DNA of 47,393 nucleotides from Acanthaster planci (GCF_001949145.1 NW_019091360.1:383088-430480); one strand, 5' to 3'; positions 1 through 11,325 are shown, counted from the first letter of the stretch. Numbers and translations: made by a program. The notes: generated from the sequence alone by a model not told the origin.

Positions 1-1872
1 GGGGCCAAACAATCTCTTTTTTCAAAAGATACTGTGGGGGGCACTTTTAATGCTAATGAGCTGGTCAGAAATTCTCACTTGAATTAGTGGTCTGCACCCT
101 TTATGCCTAGCAACTGCATGGGCTGAGGGTTTTGAATGAGTAACATGTAGTTCGTGCAAATAGCAAATATTAACCAAATACAACCTGAGCGATACTATGA
201 CAATTACTTTATAAAGAAATATCCCTGATCACAATAAACATAATGGTTCATGAAAATTTAACTCTACTGTTCCCTTTTTTCTAACTGAGAAATTAACTTA
301 GCTGCCTGTACAAAACCAACAATACTTTTGTCGCCTTAATTAAAGTTAGTGTAGTCTTGTTCCAAGTCAAAGAGAGGAGAGTCTCCACTCAAGTCGCATT
401 GACTAATTACGTACAGTAGTGGGAAGAGTCAGAGAAAGGGATATGGAAGAAAACCACAACTAGTCATCCATTACAACTGTATGCACAGAAAAGACAACCC
501 AAACTTACGACGGCCAGGATGAGCAAACAGCGAAAGACACAGTGACTCGAAAGCCTGCTCATCCAATCCAAAGCTAAATAAACAATAATCAATAATATAC
601 CTGAATACTACAATGAGAAAATATACAAAATAAAAAAGCATAAGTGTAAAATGTACAACAAATTGTGAAAACAACAAAACAAAATTCATGTAGATAGTTT
701 AATCTGCAAATAAATCCATCTTAAGTGTAAGAAAATGGAAATATAAAATTAAATTTGTTCCGTCTTTGGGTCGGCTGTTTGTTTGTTCTTTGTTCTCACT
801 TATTGAAGATCACCAAAGAGGCCTTGTTTTAATTATAACAAATAATTTTGCAAGTTACAAAATGGGCCGATCTATTATGGCGTAAAAACCATGCCCTCAG
901 ACACATGAGATCATGGAGGTGGGGGAAAGATTAACCATGACATTTTGTCCAATGTAAAGGTTCATGCGGCAGAAATAAGGATTCAGTTATAAGTATTTAT
1001 AGTTGCATTGGACAAAAGTAAGTGTTAAATTTAATAAAGACCTTGGAAAGGTGACTTCTTTGAATACTTATTTTCATTCCGCCCGCGCCAAGTTCCTCAT
1101 CTAAAGAGGCTCTGAAGAGCCAAATCACTGAGCAAGAAAGCAAATCATAAACATGCCCCTTTACCAGCGCCCCTTTACCAGCTGGCCTTAAAATAATACA
1201 AGCTGCGGAGAACTGCCAAAGCCCCTTTAATGAGCCTGTTGTTTTTGAAACTGCAACCTTTAGACCAATGACGATGGAACGATTTTCAAAGTGAGGGGGG
1301 AGGCACATGAGACAATCTGGCTTCAGCCGTTAATCATAGAGCAATCTATTAAGCCTACCCAATTGAAAGGCCTGCGAAAAGTGGGGGGGGGTCCCCCAGT
1401 TGAAACAGTGGGACACTGCACTCCCCCCACATGTGATGAGCCTTCCGCCTGATTTAAAGTCATCTCTGCCCATCACAATTTGAAACCCACTTTGTGAACA
1501 TTAAATTTTGACTGCCCTACAGTTCACTCAAAGCGTTAATTTTTACATAGAAAGGTATCCAAAGGTCTACATGCACTCCTCCTGGCTCGCTTGCGGGCCT
1601 CAAACTTCACCATCCCAATAATTATGTTGGGTTGGCTTGAAAGTATCACATTGATTAAAATGTATAAAGAGGGTGTATAGAAACGAAATGGATATTATTG
1701 GCATTTGCAAGTAGGGCGTATAATTATTTGAATCAAAGGAGCGGCCTTTGTAAGGGTTGATGTGTCTTCTTTGAAATATCAACCAATTATGCACTGGGGG
1801 ACCTGAGGGGCCAATGCCACTGCCTCCCTACGAATTTCCAGTGCCTCCAGCCCCCCCCCCGCCAGAAAAAAA
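1..1872. other. Upstream non-coding DNA, no gene recognised
   Basis: This stretch lies 5' of the caspase-like gene. It is moderately AT-rich with several short open frames on the - strand (for example 471-689 and 997-1308), but none shows a domain, a compositional bias or splice sites that I trust. A G-run near 1384 and a C-run near 1851 are simple low-complexity tracts. No promoter element could be assigned. Confidence 0.5.
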
Positions 1873-2208
1873 GGTTGCCCCCTTTTCCTTCCCCAACAAA
1901 AATGAGTTGAGACAGTGAAACACACCCGTAGGATGCTTTGCTTCGTATTTTCTTTTAGTTAGCCAGTTGCTTAATAGTAACAATCTTTATGTCAGGGGTT
2001 ACAGAGCGAGGTAAAACAATGTTTACAATCACATAATAAGGGTTGCCCCCTTTTCCTTCCCCAACAAAAATGAGTTGAGACAGTGAAACACACCCGTAGG
2101 ATGCTTTGCTTCGTATTTTCTTTTAGTTAGCCAGTTGCTTAATAGTAACAATCTTTATGTCAGGGGTTACAGAGCGAGGTAAAACAATGTTTACAATCAC
2201 ATAATAAT
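1873..2208. repeat. Perfect 168-bp tandem duplication (two units)
   Basis: The block starting GGTTGCCCCCTTTTCC at 1873 is repeated head to tail starting at 2041. By eye the two copies agree over their whole length up to the last base or two, where the second copy runs into ATTTACTC. No coding potential was recognised. Identity this high means a very recent duplication or an assembly artefact. Confidence 0.9.
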
Positions 2209-2775
2209 TTACTCACTAAACTACATAAAGCCCTCCCAAGAGATGCTGATGCCCGGCCCGTTCACCCCCCCCCAAAAAAAAAATCCTAGCTACGCTGCTG
2301 TAATTTCTGTCACTTCGTTCACAGCTGACTGAACAGTGACCAAATTTAATTTATTTATTTTTAAATTTTTTTAACAGCGTCTATTTGGGGAATTGTACCA
2401 CTTCGTTTGGCAGCCTACGGTGGTCTTGACTACTTTCTGAAATTTGCAAGTAAATGAGGGGAACCTTACAGTTTCTTGAGAATGCATGCTGCTTACAAAA
2501 GAACATTCGAATATAATGTTGTGTCGAAGTGCTGCAGACAGGGAGACTTTAGCAAGACGTCCCCCTCCAGCTAAGGCAACAAATTGGTTCAATGTTTGCA
2601 AGTACCAGCATGAAAGAACCAGCCAAAACTTGTTTTTCATTGATTTATATAATTCGATTTGAAAGGCCCTTTAATGGTTGATTGCATTTTGGATGAGAGT
2701 TAACTAGGGTGCCCACTGCCTGTTAAACGAGGGTGTTGAATGCCTAAAGGGAAGTACAGGGGTGAATTATGACAG
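2209..2775. other. Non-coding DNA between duplication and SINE
   Basis: Nothing convincing is seen. The - strand open frame at 2371-2640 has no recognisable domain. The last 12 bases, 2764-2775, are the left target-site duplication of the following SINE. Confidence 0.4.
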
Positions 2776-3063
2776 AGGAGGGGTGGGTGGGTTAGCGTAG
2801 CGGTTCTTTCCTTGCTTTGCACCAATGAGGCCCGGGTTCGAGTCCTGGCTTGGCCCCAGGTTTTTTAGTGCATTTGGTTTCCAGTCCATACTCGCTCTCA
2901 CAGGTTTTCTCCGGGTACTCCAGTTTCCTCCTGCCTCTAAAACTGGACCTTCTTCCTAACTCCGTAATGTGATGCTGATAAATAAAGTGTATGAATAAAC
3001 GTACAGTTATTGGAGCAAATAGCCTGAGTTGCTGCAAGCGCCATTAAAACACAACAATAAACA

Positions 3064-3094
<31 letters not shown>

Positions 3095-3101
3095 CAACAA
3101 C
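2776..3101 (+). mobile_element. tRNA-derived SINE, apparently full length, with target-site duplications
   Basis: The head has an RNA polymerase III promoter: a box A-like TAGCGTAGCGG at 2793-2803 and a canonical box B GGTTCGAGTCC at 2835-2845. The tRNA fold is not kept beyond these boxes, so this is a SINE rather than a tRNA gene. A body of about 200 bp follows, then a 3' tail of CAG triplets changing to CAA triplets (3061-3101). GAATTATGACAG occurs at 2764-2775 and again at 3102-3113, a perfect 12-bp target duplication that fixes both ends. Related but diverged pieces occur near 11205 and 12370. Movement would depend on a LINE reverse transcriptase in trans. Confidence 0.88.
3061..3101. repeat. 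(CAG)n(CAA)n microsatellite, SINE tail
   Basis: About eight CAG triplets are followed by about five CAA triplets, forming the variable 3' end of the SINE. The triplets read as poly-Leu on the - strand or poly-Gln on the + strand, but there is no surrounding coding exon. Confidence 0.9.
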
Positions 3102-3113
3102 GAATTATGACAG

Positions 3114-3507
3114 CATTCAGAGATAGTGTGGGATTTGATTAAACTCAGTCTAGGAGGCCTGGTACCTGTTAGCCCCACTAGTGTGGCACGGACTCTCACT
3201 CCCGATCTATCCTTAGCCACACCTCCGTATGCGCAATTTCGTGTCGGCGTACTCAACATTTTCGGTGCACCCACTTATCATCGTGGGCGCAATTTCTTTT
3301 GCACACGAACATGATCCTTGACCTTTCCGTTTTCTAAAAACCATTTATTGAATGATTTCACTCACGTTATTCAAGTATTTTCCAGTCTTTTTACTCTGTT
3401 TTCCTTCCTCCATGGCTGGAGTTACTTCTTAAACAATTGCCTGTTCATGGAATGAAACATGTATACTCGCTTTTGCCCTTTGACATTCGAGTGTGTGTTT
3501 GTTATAC
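3114..3507. other. Non-coding DNA before the minisatellite
   Basis: Overlapping short open frames are present on both strands (3044-3274 -, 3126-3314 +). Neither has a recognisable domain and each lies in the shadow of the other. Nothing else is seen. Confidence 0.4.
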
Positions 3508-3955
3508 GGAAAAAGGAAAGACGTCTAGGATATTCTGTCTTGGAAAGATGTCTTTCCATGTTAAGTTATCACAGAAAGGCGACTTTCAACTTGAGATTAA
3601 CATCTCTGAAAGACGTCATGTCAGGATAGGAAATCACGGAAAAACGCCTTTCTTTGACATCATATCTAGGAAAGACGTCTTTCCATGATATCATATCTTA
3701 GGATGACGTCTTTCCCGTTATATTGTATCTCGGAAAGACGCATTTCCGTGATATTTTATCTTGGAAAGTTGTCTTCCTGTGATATTTTATTTTGGAAAGC
3801 CGTTTTTCCATGATGTTATATCTTGGCAAGCCGTCTTTCCGTGATATTATATCTTGATAAGACGTCTTTCCATATCACACTATCAGAGAAACACGTCCGA
3901 AATTTCAGGGTATTCCGTCTTTCCACGATAATTATCTCGGAAACGCGGTATTGTG
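3508..3955. repeat. Degenerate minisatellite with a self-complementary unit
   Basis: About a dozen imperfect units of roughly 31-33 bp follow each other, with the pattern TATCTTGGAAAGACGTCTTT, then CCRTGATAT. The core GGAAAGACGTCTTTCC is a perfect 16-bp palindrome in the best units, for example near 3671-3686, and is weakened by single substitutions in others. The 83-codon frame at 3437-3688 crosses this array and is not considered a gene. Confidence 0.85.
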
Positions 3956-5334
3956 GATGGCCACTTTAAACTTCCGTAGTAGGCCTTGCCGCAAAGTGAA
4001 AAAATTTCTGCCTCCCTTTACTCCATGGAGTTTGTTATTGACGTAAACCCGAATCGCGGTGCTGCCTCTGCAGGTCTCTTAAACCGGTCTAAACACTAAC
4101 GTTACGTATGTCGTCTGTTGATTTGTGGGATTTGGAACAATTTTGAGGAACACAGGTGACATATTCCCAAATGTATTTGTTAAAAAACTTTCAATTTGTT
4201 CAGTTAAATATTGATGCTGGGCCTGTTACCTTTACAATACATGATGGTTGAACTGACGCAGTGTTACTGTCACTAGTGACAATGTAGGCCTCGATCATGC
4301 ATGTCATGATTGCAACGTTAACGGTGGTTTCCGGAAACCCTGTGCACAAACATGACAATCCTGTCATCAATGCCTGTGCTGTAGACTTGTCTGAGAAAAC
4401 CTGTTTTCTAAGTAAATGCTTCATAATTTTTTTAGCTAAATTTCACTGTTTGTAACATGTTATCACTTTTTTTGGAAAGAATGTTGCATCCTGATTCCAC
4501 TTCAGCCAGTCAGCAGTTGTGTTCAAAGTCTATGGGGAGTGAAGAGAAATTTTAAAGTATTTCCCAACAACATTGGTAAATGTTTACAGTAAGATAAACA
4601 CTTCTCTATATACATGTACATGCATGTAAATGTACAAAATACATGGACGAATAGCCCTGGAAAACTTTGTATTTAGCGTAAATTAATATACTGCACCAGG
4701 TACCGATCACTTTGTGTAAACATTTTAGAAAAATAGTGCAGAATTCCAGGCTATTGGGATGTAGCCTTTTTTTTTAACCAACAGTTTGGCAAACTGTCAG
4801 ATCTCTTAATATACACATGACATGCCTACATGTATATGTATACTTCACACACTTCCACTTTATAGACATACCGCAGTCCCTGAGAATGTTTGCAGGCTGT
4901 CAAAATAGCGTTGGTCTGGAGACTAAGACTTGCTAATTCATATCTGAGAGCATGATAATACATGTAGTCCACACCCAACACGAAGTATGTCTGGTATCAC
5001 ATCAGAACAGCAATATGTGCACATGAGCATAGCCATACACTGACTACCATGTGTGCTTAGTACTCCAATGACCTTGCCTTTGAAATAAAAAACTAGCGCA
5101 TAGTATGGGCAAATTTTTCCTTTTTTTTTAAGTGTTTGTACATGATTGATTGGCGTAGAAATTGTTTTTGATGGCATTATTAGCAGGAAACAAATTCATA
5201 TACATGTATTGAACTAACCATCAGTTTGGCTTCCTACCCATTGTTTGATGGTTGCAGTATTGAATCATGATTGAATCAAGAATCAATTTTACGTGGATTT
5301 CATCTTTCCATGAAATTTGCTAATTTTTTTACAG
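3956..5334. other. Upstream region or first intron of the caspase-like gene
   Basis: No exon, domain or mobile element could be recognised. TACATGTA-type words are frequent (around 4615-4635, 4830 and 5205). A pyrimidine-rich tract ending TTTTTTTACAG at 5334 serves as the splice acceptor of the first coding exon, so at least one 5' non-coding exon must lie further upstream. I could not place it. Confidence 0.5.
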
Positions 5335-5681
5335 ATAAGGATGACTTTCTGGGAGGATGATTCGGTACCTGCTGAACCCATGGCTTTCCTCCACCTGCTC
5401 AAAAACTTGGATGATGGGTTAGGGTCTGAAGATTGTCACAAGCTCAGCTTCATAATAACAGATCTTGGCATTCCAAAGGCCAAACTGGAATTAGTAAAAC
5501 AAGCTACTGACATTTTTGATGAGCTTGAAAAGCGAGCATTGATTGCAGCCGATGATGTCCATCTTTTGTGGGAACTGATGGACTTGATCCATCGGAAGGA
5601 CCTTCTAAAAATTATTGATTCTTATTGCAAAAGGCACTTTGTCAAGCAGTTGCACAGAGACCACACCATCAGCAAGTACAG
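5335..5681 (+). CDS. Exon 1 of caspase-like gene: first death effector domain
   Basis: The acceptor ACAG ends at 5334 and the first ATG is six bases into the exon at 5341; the donor is CAG|GTGAGG. The 113 complete codons form a six-helix death effector domain. Hydrophobic positions match the family (FLHLLKNL, then LSFIITDLGI, then LLWELMDLIHRKDLLKII), and the HRKDLL segment carries the RxDL motif that DEDs use for charge-mediated self-assembly. The exon ends after two bases of a codon (phase 2). A DED followed at once by another DED is typical of caspase-8/-10 and c-FLIP. The ATG is the first in the exon; an upstream coding exon cannot be excluded, though the domain starts shortly after this Met. 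Confidence 0.85.
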
Positions 5682-5845
5682 GTGAGGATTCAAGCCAGTA
5701 GCAAAGTGTGGACATCAGTTGTTCACTTCTGTTTCATGTCTTTCTTTTATTTTTTTTTATTTAGAGACTTTCAACATTTATGGAGTGCATAGGTTTATAG
5801 TCATAAATTTCTGCTTACAGTCCAGTAGTTGGTGCACATGCAATG

Positions 5846-6893
5846 TACAGTTGACTCCTGTTAATACAAGGGCCTTGGAACTTAAGTACATGTATCTTGT
5901 ATTATGCAAAACCTTGTCTTAAGTGAAAGATATTTTTCCACTTGTGTTTGTCGATCGTACTATCGTTGAAGGGTAATGAATTTGCTTTCAAAACAGTTCA
6001 AAAATGTTCTTTATGAAAGTGGAATGTACGAGGAGGTCGAGTAAGGAATTGTTAAACATGTATTACAATCTAGAAGAATGAAACGAAAAATTTATAAAAT
6101 GCAACAACATGGCAAGTGGACTCATCACCAATCATTGTCGGAGCAATGTAACCTGCACTGCTTGGTCGTTGTTGCAACAGAACCTGCGCATAAGTGCATT
6201 AACAATTTAGTCGGTGACTGACTACAAAGAGGCAATTTTATACGTGTACAAAGTGAAGGAAACAAGTGATTTTTGGGGGTGGACAATAGAGGGCGTAGGT
6301 TAGGGCCTGGGTAATATGTGACCCACTCTGTGAAAATGAGTCTTAAGTCGCCAGAGCCACTTTTGAGTAAAAAGTCCTTCAGAATAATTGTGCACAGTGT
6401 AAATCAATAGGAAACCACAGCATTTTTCACCATGGAGTATCCACTTTCATAAGGATACCAAACTGAGTGATACATCAAAACAAAAACTCAATTTGCTCTT
6501 TCCAATACAATTGAAAACCAAAAAAGTGGCTCTGGTGACTTAAGACTCATTTTCACAGAGTGGGTCTCATATCTGTAGCGGGAAGTGATTTTTTTTTTAA
6601 TTTTTGGGATTTAGAATTCCTAAAGTTGAATTCCTAAAGGAAATTTTAAACAGAAGAATGGGTTCGTTGATTGACGAGTTTTCAAAGTGCTTGTGTTAAG
6701 TAGATAATACATCTGCACTTGACCGGACTGGAAAAAGCACTCGTCTCAACCCAAATCTGGTATCACCCAGGCTTGTATTGAAGATTTTTTTCTTATAGGA
6801 ACATGTACACACTTTGGTCGGTACTGGCAAAATATACTCGTCTTAACCAGAATCTTTTCTTACCTGAGCTCGTATTACCAACAGTCAACTGTA
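5846..6893. mobile_element. Mariner/Tigger-like TIR DNA element, degenerate, non-coding
   Basis: The left end reads TACAGTTGACTCCTGTTAAT from 5846 and the reverse complement of the right end, finishing at 6893, reads TACAGTTGACTGTTGGTAAT, so the termini are inverted and begin at a TA dinucleotide as for Tc1/mariner elements. No transposase frame remains. A separate inverted-repeat MITE sits inside it (6314-6572). Similar termini occur near 14734 and 41139. The family name is inferred from the TA target and terminus style. Confidence 0.65.
6314..6572. mobile_element. MITE with ~50-bp terminal inverted repeats, nested in the previous element
   Basis: GACCCACTCTGTGAAAATGA at 6320 is mirrored by TCATTTTCACAGAGTGGGTC ending at 6566. 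The inverted repeat continues inward through AGTCTTAAGTC(G/A)CCAGAGCCAC and outward to ATATG/CATAT, giving about 50 paired bases with very few mismatches. The interior of about 160 bp has no coding potential. The high TIR identity means this insertion is younger than its host element. Confidence 0.88.
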
Positions 6894-8077
6894 CATCCTC
6901 TTGTGGGGAACAGAAAGCTAAGGGAGGAGAAGCTTCTCTGGTGGAGGGCTTGCCTAGTTCTTTTCAGGGTTTCTGATAACAATTGATCTTCATCTACACA
7001 TATAGCTCTCAGCTTTCTTCTGCAGCTCAAAATACGGTTGCCTGTGCACCAGCCTCACCCTGGTTAACCATCTCAGCGGGTGGGCAGGGAAGCTGATGGG
7101 ATTTAAACCCTTCTTACGTTACATGTACATGGGCTTGTCTGTCCCAGTGTACACATATTGGAAAACTGGGTAGATGAGAGCAAGAGAGTGGTAATTAAGG
7201 CAGTTCTGGCAAGTGTTATGGAGAGTAAAGAGCATGGCAAGACATGAAAGACATGTTGACATCGCTGATGTTGCACAAATTTCCCTTACTTAAATCCAAC
7301 TCGACTGCAAGTCATCTCCTTTGCATATGCAAAGTAGTAGAGTAGTATTCTTGGGTTTTCCTTTCATGTCTATAACTGTAACTGATTCTAATTGACTTTT
7401 GGTGCCATGGTCAACAGAAACAAAACTGGGGGCTGAGAACATGTATGAAACACCTGTTCTGACAGATACAGTTGTAACATCTTTAAATTGTACATTTGAT
7501 GCTATTTGTTGTGAATTTTGGTATGATAGTTATATTTTATGTGGTGTTAAGAGCTATTGGTACATTCTCGAGAGTTCATGTGTGTAGCACAGATGCACAC
7601 ATACATTCTTTGGTGTTATGTGAGTGTGACAGCGAATTTATCTTCAAGTGCACTTAATGTGCAGTAAAGATCAAACATACTTGACACTGTAAACCCCCCT
7701 CACACACACCCCCCACAGAGAAAAAGGGTGTGAGATGGACTCTGAAATACAGTAAAATATCACACTGTTCATTGTTGTGGATGGAACATCGAGAATTGAG
7801 GATTTACAAAATGTAACTGTGCTTGAAGGTAAATACTGGTACTTAAAGATACTTGGTACATATACAGATGTAAGATATTATCATGAAACTCTGTGATTCG
7901 CTGGGGTGAGGATAGTTAAATACATGCTTACAAGTGAAATGACTCGCATCACTTCAGTCTCTTAAATTCCAAGTTTACTGATATACCACCTACATGAGTT
8001 AATGACTTGTAAATTACCATGTAATATTCAAATGCTGCATTTACAATTAAAATGATGCAGTGTTTATTTTTTTTCAG
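6894..8077. other. Rest of intron 1
   Basis: No recognisable element or exon. The intron ends with a classic acceptor, TTTATTTTTTTTCAG at 8077. The 62-codon frame at 7399-7587 shows no domain. Confidence 0.5.
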
Positions 8078-8310
8078 GCTGTTACTTCTTGAGGTAGCAG
8101 ATAGCACATCTACTGCAGAGCTGGAATGCTTTAAGCAAGGATGCAAAGATCTCCTGGGAAGGCAGGCAGTCAGCAAAATTAAGAATGTCTATCAGTTGTT
8201 CTCACTTCTAGAGGAGCGTGAGACTCTATCACCTTCCCGTTTGGCATTTCTGTTTCAGCTTTTAAGTCTGGCTGGAAACCATAAGATGATGCACAAAATT
8301 CAACACTTTG
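8078..8310 (+). CDS. Exon 2 of caspase-like gene: second death effector domain
   Basis: The exon supplies the third base of an Arg codon split by intron 1, then 77 codons, and ends phase 1 before GTGAGT. The start RLLLLEVAD and the LFSLLEER segment are what one expects of a second DED in caspase-8-like proteins, followed by LSPSRLAFLFQLLSLAGNHK. The RxDL motif found in DED1 is replaced here by GNHKMM, so the charge triad seems lost. The split between DED1 and DED2 lies close to the first helix of DED2. Confidence 0.82.
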
Positions 8311-8473
8311 GTGAGTTTACACACACGCTCATTTTGTGAGTGTTGATAAAGTTCAAGCGCAGCATAAAGTATGCAGTGCAGCGACCATACTTTTTTTAGC
8401 TGCTTTGGTAAACTGCTGAAACAGCTATTACTTTCCTTACGTTTTTTCTTTCTTTTTTTAGCTGTTTCCTCTC
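8311..8473. other. Start of intron 2, pyrimidine-rich
   Basis: A short intron stretch with several T-runs (8391-8397 and 8446-8460). It leads directly into the left terminus of the next element. No exon is seen. Confidence 0.4.
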
Positions 8474-11078
8474 AGACGTGAGGTCAAAATACAAACGCTT
8501 TTGAAAGCGTTCAATGCTTTGTAAATGCTAAGCCCCACCGACAGTCAACATCGAACAGACGAACGCTTTAGTGAGGCTAACCAAACCGTTTGCGGTCGAG
8601 TACACCGTTCACTCTGCAGCTTGTAGTAAACAATGGACAACTTATCGCATTACCGCATCATGGGCTGCTGCGGTCTGGTGGGTGAGGCATGACAAGAGCT
8701 CTCTGCAGCTCCACAGGAGGATTTAGATCGGCAGACTTTAAACTTTGCGGCTGCACCTGCATGATTTTAAGGATACATGCTTTTTCTTCAAGTCAATCAT
8801 GCATGCACGTTGCGTTTTGTTTTGTAAGGTTCTTTTGTCCTCTTTTTATACTTTGTGGCTGCACAAAATGCATGTTGGAAAACGAACATGTCAGGTTTTA
8901 TACTAATTTTTGGTGTTCGACTTTACCTATTAAACTTAATTCACAGTAAACAAAAAACATGGACATAATTTAATCTGGTGCTGCAGGCGAACCGCGGAAC
9001 TGAACCAGAAATCATCAAACAAGGCACTTTTGAACCGAACCAAACCAAACTGCTCAGTTCGGATGTTCGGCTTTAATATGGCTTTTCATTGAGGCACGTG
9101 GGAATACATAAAAGAAAACTTAATAAAAACAAACAATGAAAAATGGGTCGTATGGTGTGCTCCACATGTGTGTGAACATACAACTTACAATGGGCCGGTA
9201 TCATGAGATGTTTGTAAAAAGCACTGTGTGAGAATCACTCAAAAATCAACCAAGAATATGCAATGTACAGCATTGTCGCTGCATAACCATTCTAAATTCT
9301 CACTACATCCAATTTTGCTCATGTATATTCAGATTTAGTATTGTTATATTTGCCAATCTCCGATAGCTGTGCCCTCATGTTCCATTTTAGGCTAATGGCA
9401 TTCCATATTAGGCCAATGATGTCATAAATGGCCATTCGAAATGAATTTTGATTGGATGCTGATCACAGTCGGATTCGTGCTAGATCGAAGGCATCTCCGG
9501 AGGGAAATTTTGCCAAGTTGTTCTGTGCATGCAGCGCTTCGGCGCAGCACACATGAGGAGTTTTGTTCGCTTGGTGGCCTAACTTGCCTTTCATTTGATC
9601 ATGAAGGGTTTGATCGTAGTGGGAATATGTTGTAATGGAATTTCGCCAGATCCCAAATAACAAAATGCTGTTATCCCTCCGAAAGAGGCTGGTGGAAAAT
9701 CCCTCCTTTGGTCACATGGGTGCCATCCTTCGAAGGTTCCTCCTCATGCAGATATGCAATGAAAGCGATATTTTCATAGTTGAGTCTATTTCGCAAAAAT
9801 AACCAAAACACAATTTTCTCAAAATCTAATTTGATCTTTATTGTATTCTTTACTGAAGGAGGAAAGTCCTAATTGAGCATGCTGTGTTTTTTGTATTTGC
9901 ACATATCTTACGATCGTTTTGTTGAGTCAAGCGTGGTCCGAACACAATTGCTTCTGGCTGGCAAAATACGGTCAGAAACTGCCACATCTCCGGCAGTAAC
10001 TTTATATGGAATTAACTTGTAAACAAACTCTGGGAAAGCAGTTTTGAACAATATATTCAAATCGAAGTTGCTCGTGCATGGGGATAGATAGGAGATTCTT
10101 TACATATTTTATACACAGAAATACTATATAGGCCTGTGCGGCACATTCGGAGTGAGCGCTTCGATGTCTTAGTGTGTTGTACATGTACATATGCATATGT
10201 CTGAATTCCAACCGAACCAAAGTTCTGCAAAAGATTTCCAAACCGTGTCAGAACCGAACTTCGACACCTACTTGCAGCTTTATTTGATACAGAGTTTGAC
10301 TTTTTTATTACCTTCAAAGAATATTGGTACACCTGACTGAAGTTCAACATGAATTTATATTGTGTCCATGTGGATACTTCTCTTCAGAGACGATAGATCA
10401 GGCATTAAAATAGATGACCGTGTTTAGCAATTCCTGTCACTCCCAGATAAACTTCTTTATTTCCCACGCTAAAAAACGCTTAATTAAAGATGAACATAAG
10501 TCTTGTGGCGATGTCTTTTTGTCATGAATTACCCACTCAAAACATTTCTGTGGCTAGAACAATGTCAGTAGCCTAGAATGCAGTTGATTTTGCATCTCTG
10601 TCACCAGGTGTTAACCACTAATCCTTACGGCCAGCCAAGGAGGGCTGACTCATATGCAGTAAGGTATGAGACGGAGAGAACCCACCTGCTTTGTGTTGGT
10701 TATTGTCTCGCAGGAATCTGGGGAATTCCTTTCAGACATCTTGGGGGGATGTGTTAAGTAACAATAGTCTGGAATGTGTATAGGGATTGGACATGTTGGG
10801 GGGGGGCACCCCTCGGTCTCATTTCTTGCTGGGCACGGTATAGGCTGACAGGGGCCCACTGGAGTTCTCCTAGAATAGGATCTTTTGTTCACAACTAGGG
10901 CTGTGTGAGCCACAAACTCCATTGTTGTCAAGGTTTCCCATCCAGCTAGACAGTCCAGGGCAGACGGTTCTTTTCAAACCGTTGAGCTGTCCCCAAAGCA
11001 AGCGACGAACGGAACGAAGGGGGATTAACACCAAACGTTAAACTGTTTCTAAACCGTCTGTATTTTGACCTTACGCCT
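8474..11078. mobile_element. 2.6-kb TIR DNA element, non-autonomous or decayed
   Basis: The left end AGACGTGAGGTCAAAATACA at 8474 pairs with the reverse complement of the right end ending at 11078, AGGCGTAAGGTCAAAATACA. Similarity continues inward in diverged form for about 60 bp (ACGNTTT, then GAAA and GTT blocks). Host target duplications were not clear. Between the ends there are only short frames without domains. Around 9010-9075 and 10200-10260 there are repeated GAACCGAACC words, suggesting a second nested repeat. The superfamily is not identified. Confidence 0.68.
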
Positions 11079-11204
11079 AATTACCGTCCTTATCATTTTT
11101 CTTCTTTTTTGGGGTTACTTTTTCGCAATTTGCAAAAAAGGCTTTCTTTTTCTTATGAATTGTTTTCTACCTGTTTTGTTCGTCTTACCTAAATCATATT
11201 GGTG
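11079..11204. other. Intron 2 DNA between TIR element and SINE fragment
   Basis: Short T-rich stretch, nothing recognised. Confidence 0.3.
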
Positions 11205-11325
11205 AGTCAGGTAAGTGTAGTGGTTCTTTCCTCGCCTTCCACCTCTGCAGTCCGGGTTAGAATTCTGTCCCGGTCCACATGTGGATTGGGTTTTCAGTCG
11301 AATATTCTCAATTTCCAGGTAAAAC
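11205..11325 (+). mobile_element. 5' part of a tRNA-derived SINE, diverged copy
   Basis: This copy shares the head of the SINE at 2776: box A-like TAAGTGTAGTGG at 11212-11223, the phrase TTCTTTCCT, and a degraded box B GGTTAGAATTC at 11255-11265, then a matching TTGGGTTTTCAGTC segment. The 3' body and tail are missing, so it is a truncated relic. Confidence 0.7.

Noticed and set aside
880-1020. Inverted words around TTTTGTCCAATG (near 944) and CATTGGACAAAA (near 1005)
   Set aside because: The pairing is about 14 bp with a short spacer and no further structure. It may be chance or a small hairpin, and was not listed as an element.
2786-2860. Possible tRNA gene (good A and B boxes)
   Set aside because: The stems of a tRNA do not form, the sequence continues into a repeat body with a triplet tail and target duplications, and related copies occur nearby. 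It is the head of a SINE.
3044-3274. Frame with a poly-Leu run
   Set aside because: It is the reverse reading of the CAG/CAA tail of the SINE and has no support as a gene.
3508-3955. CRISPR-like array of palindromic repeats
   Set aside because: The units are contiguous and imperfect without unique spacers of constant length, and the genome is animal. It is a minisatellite.
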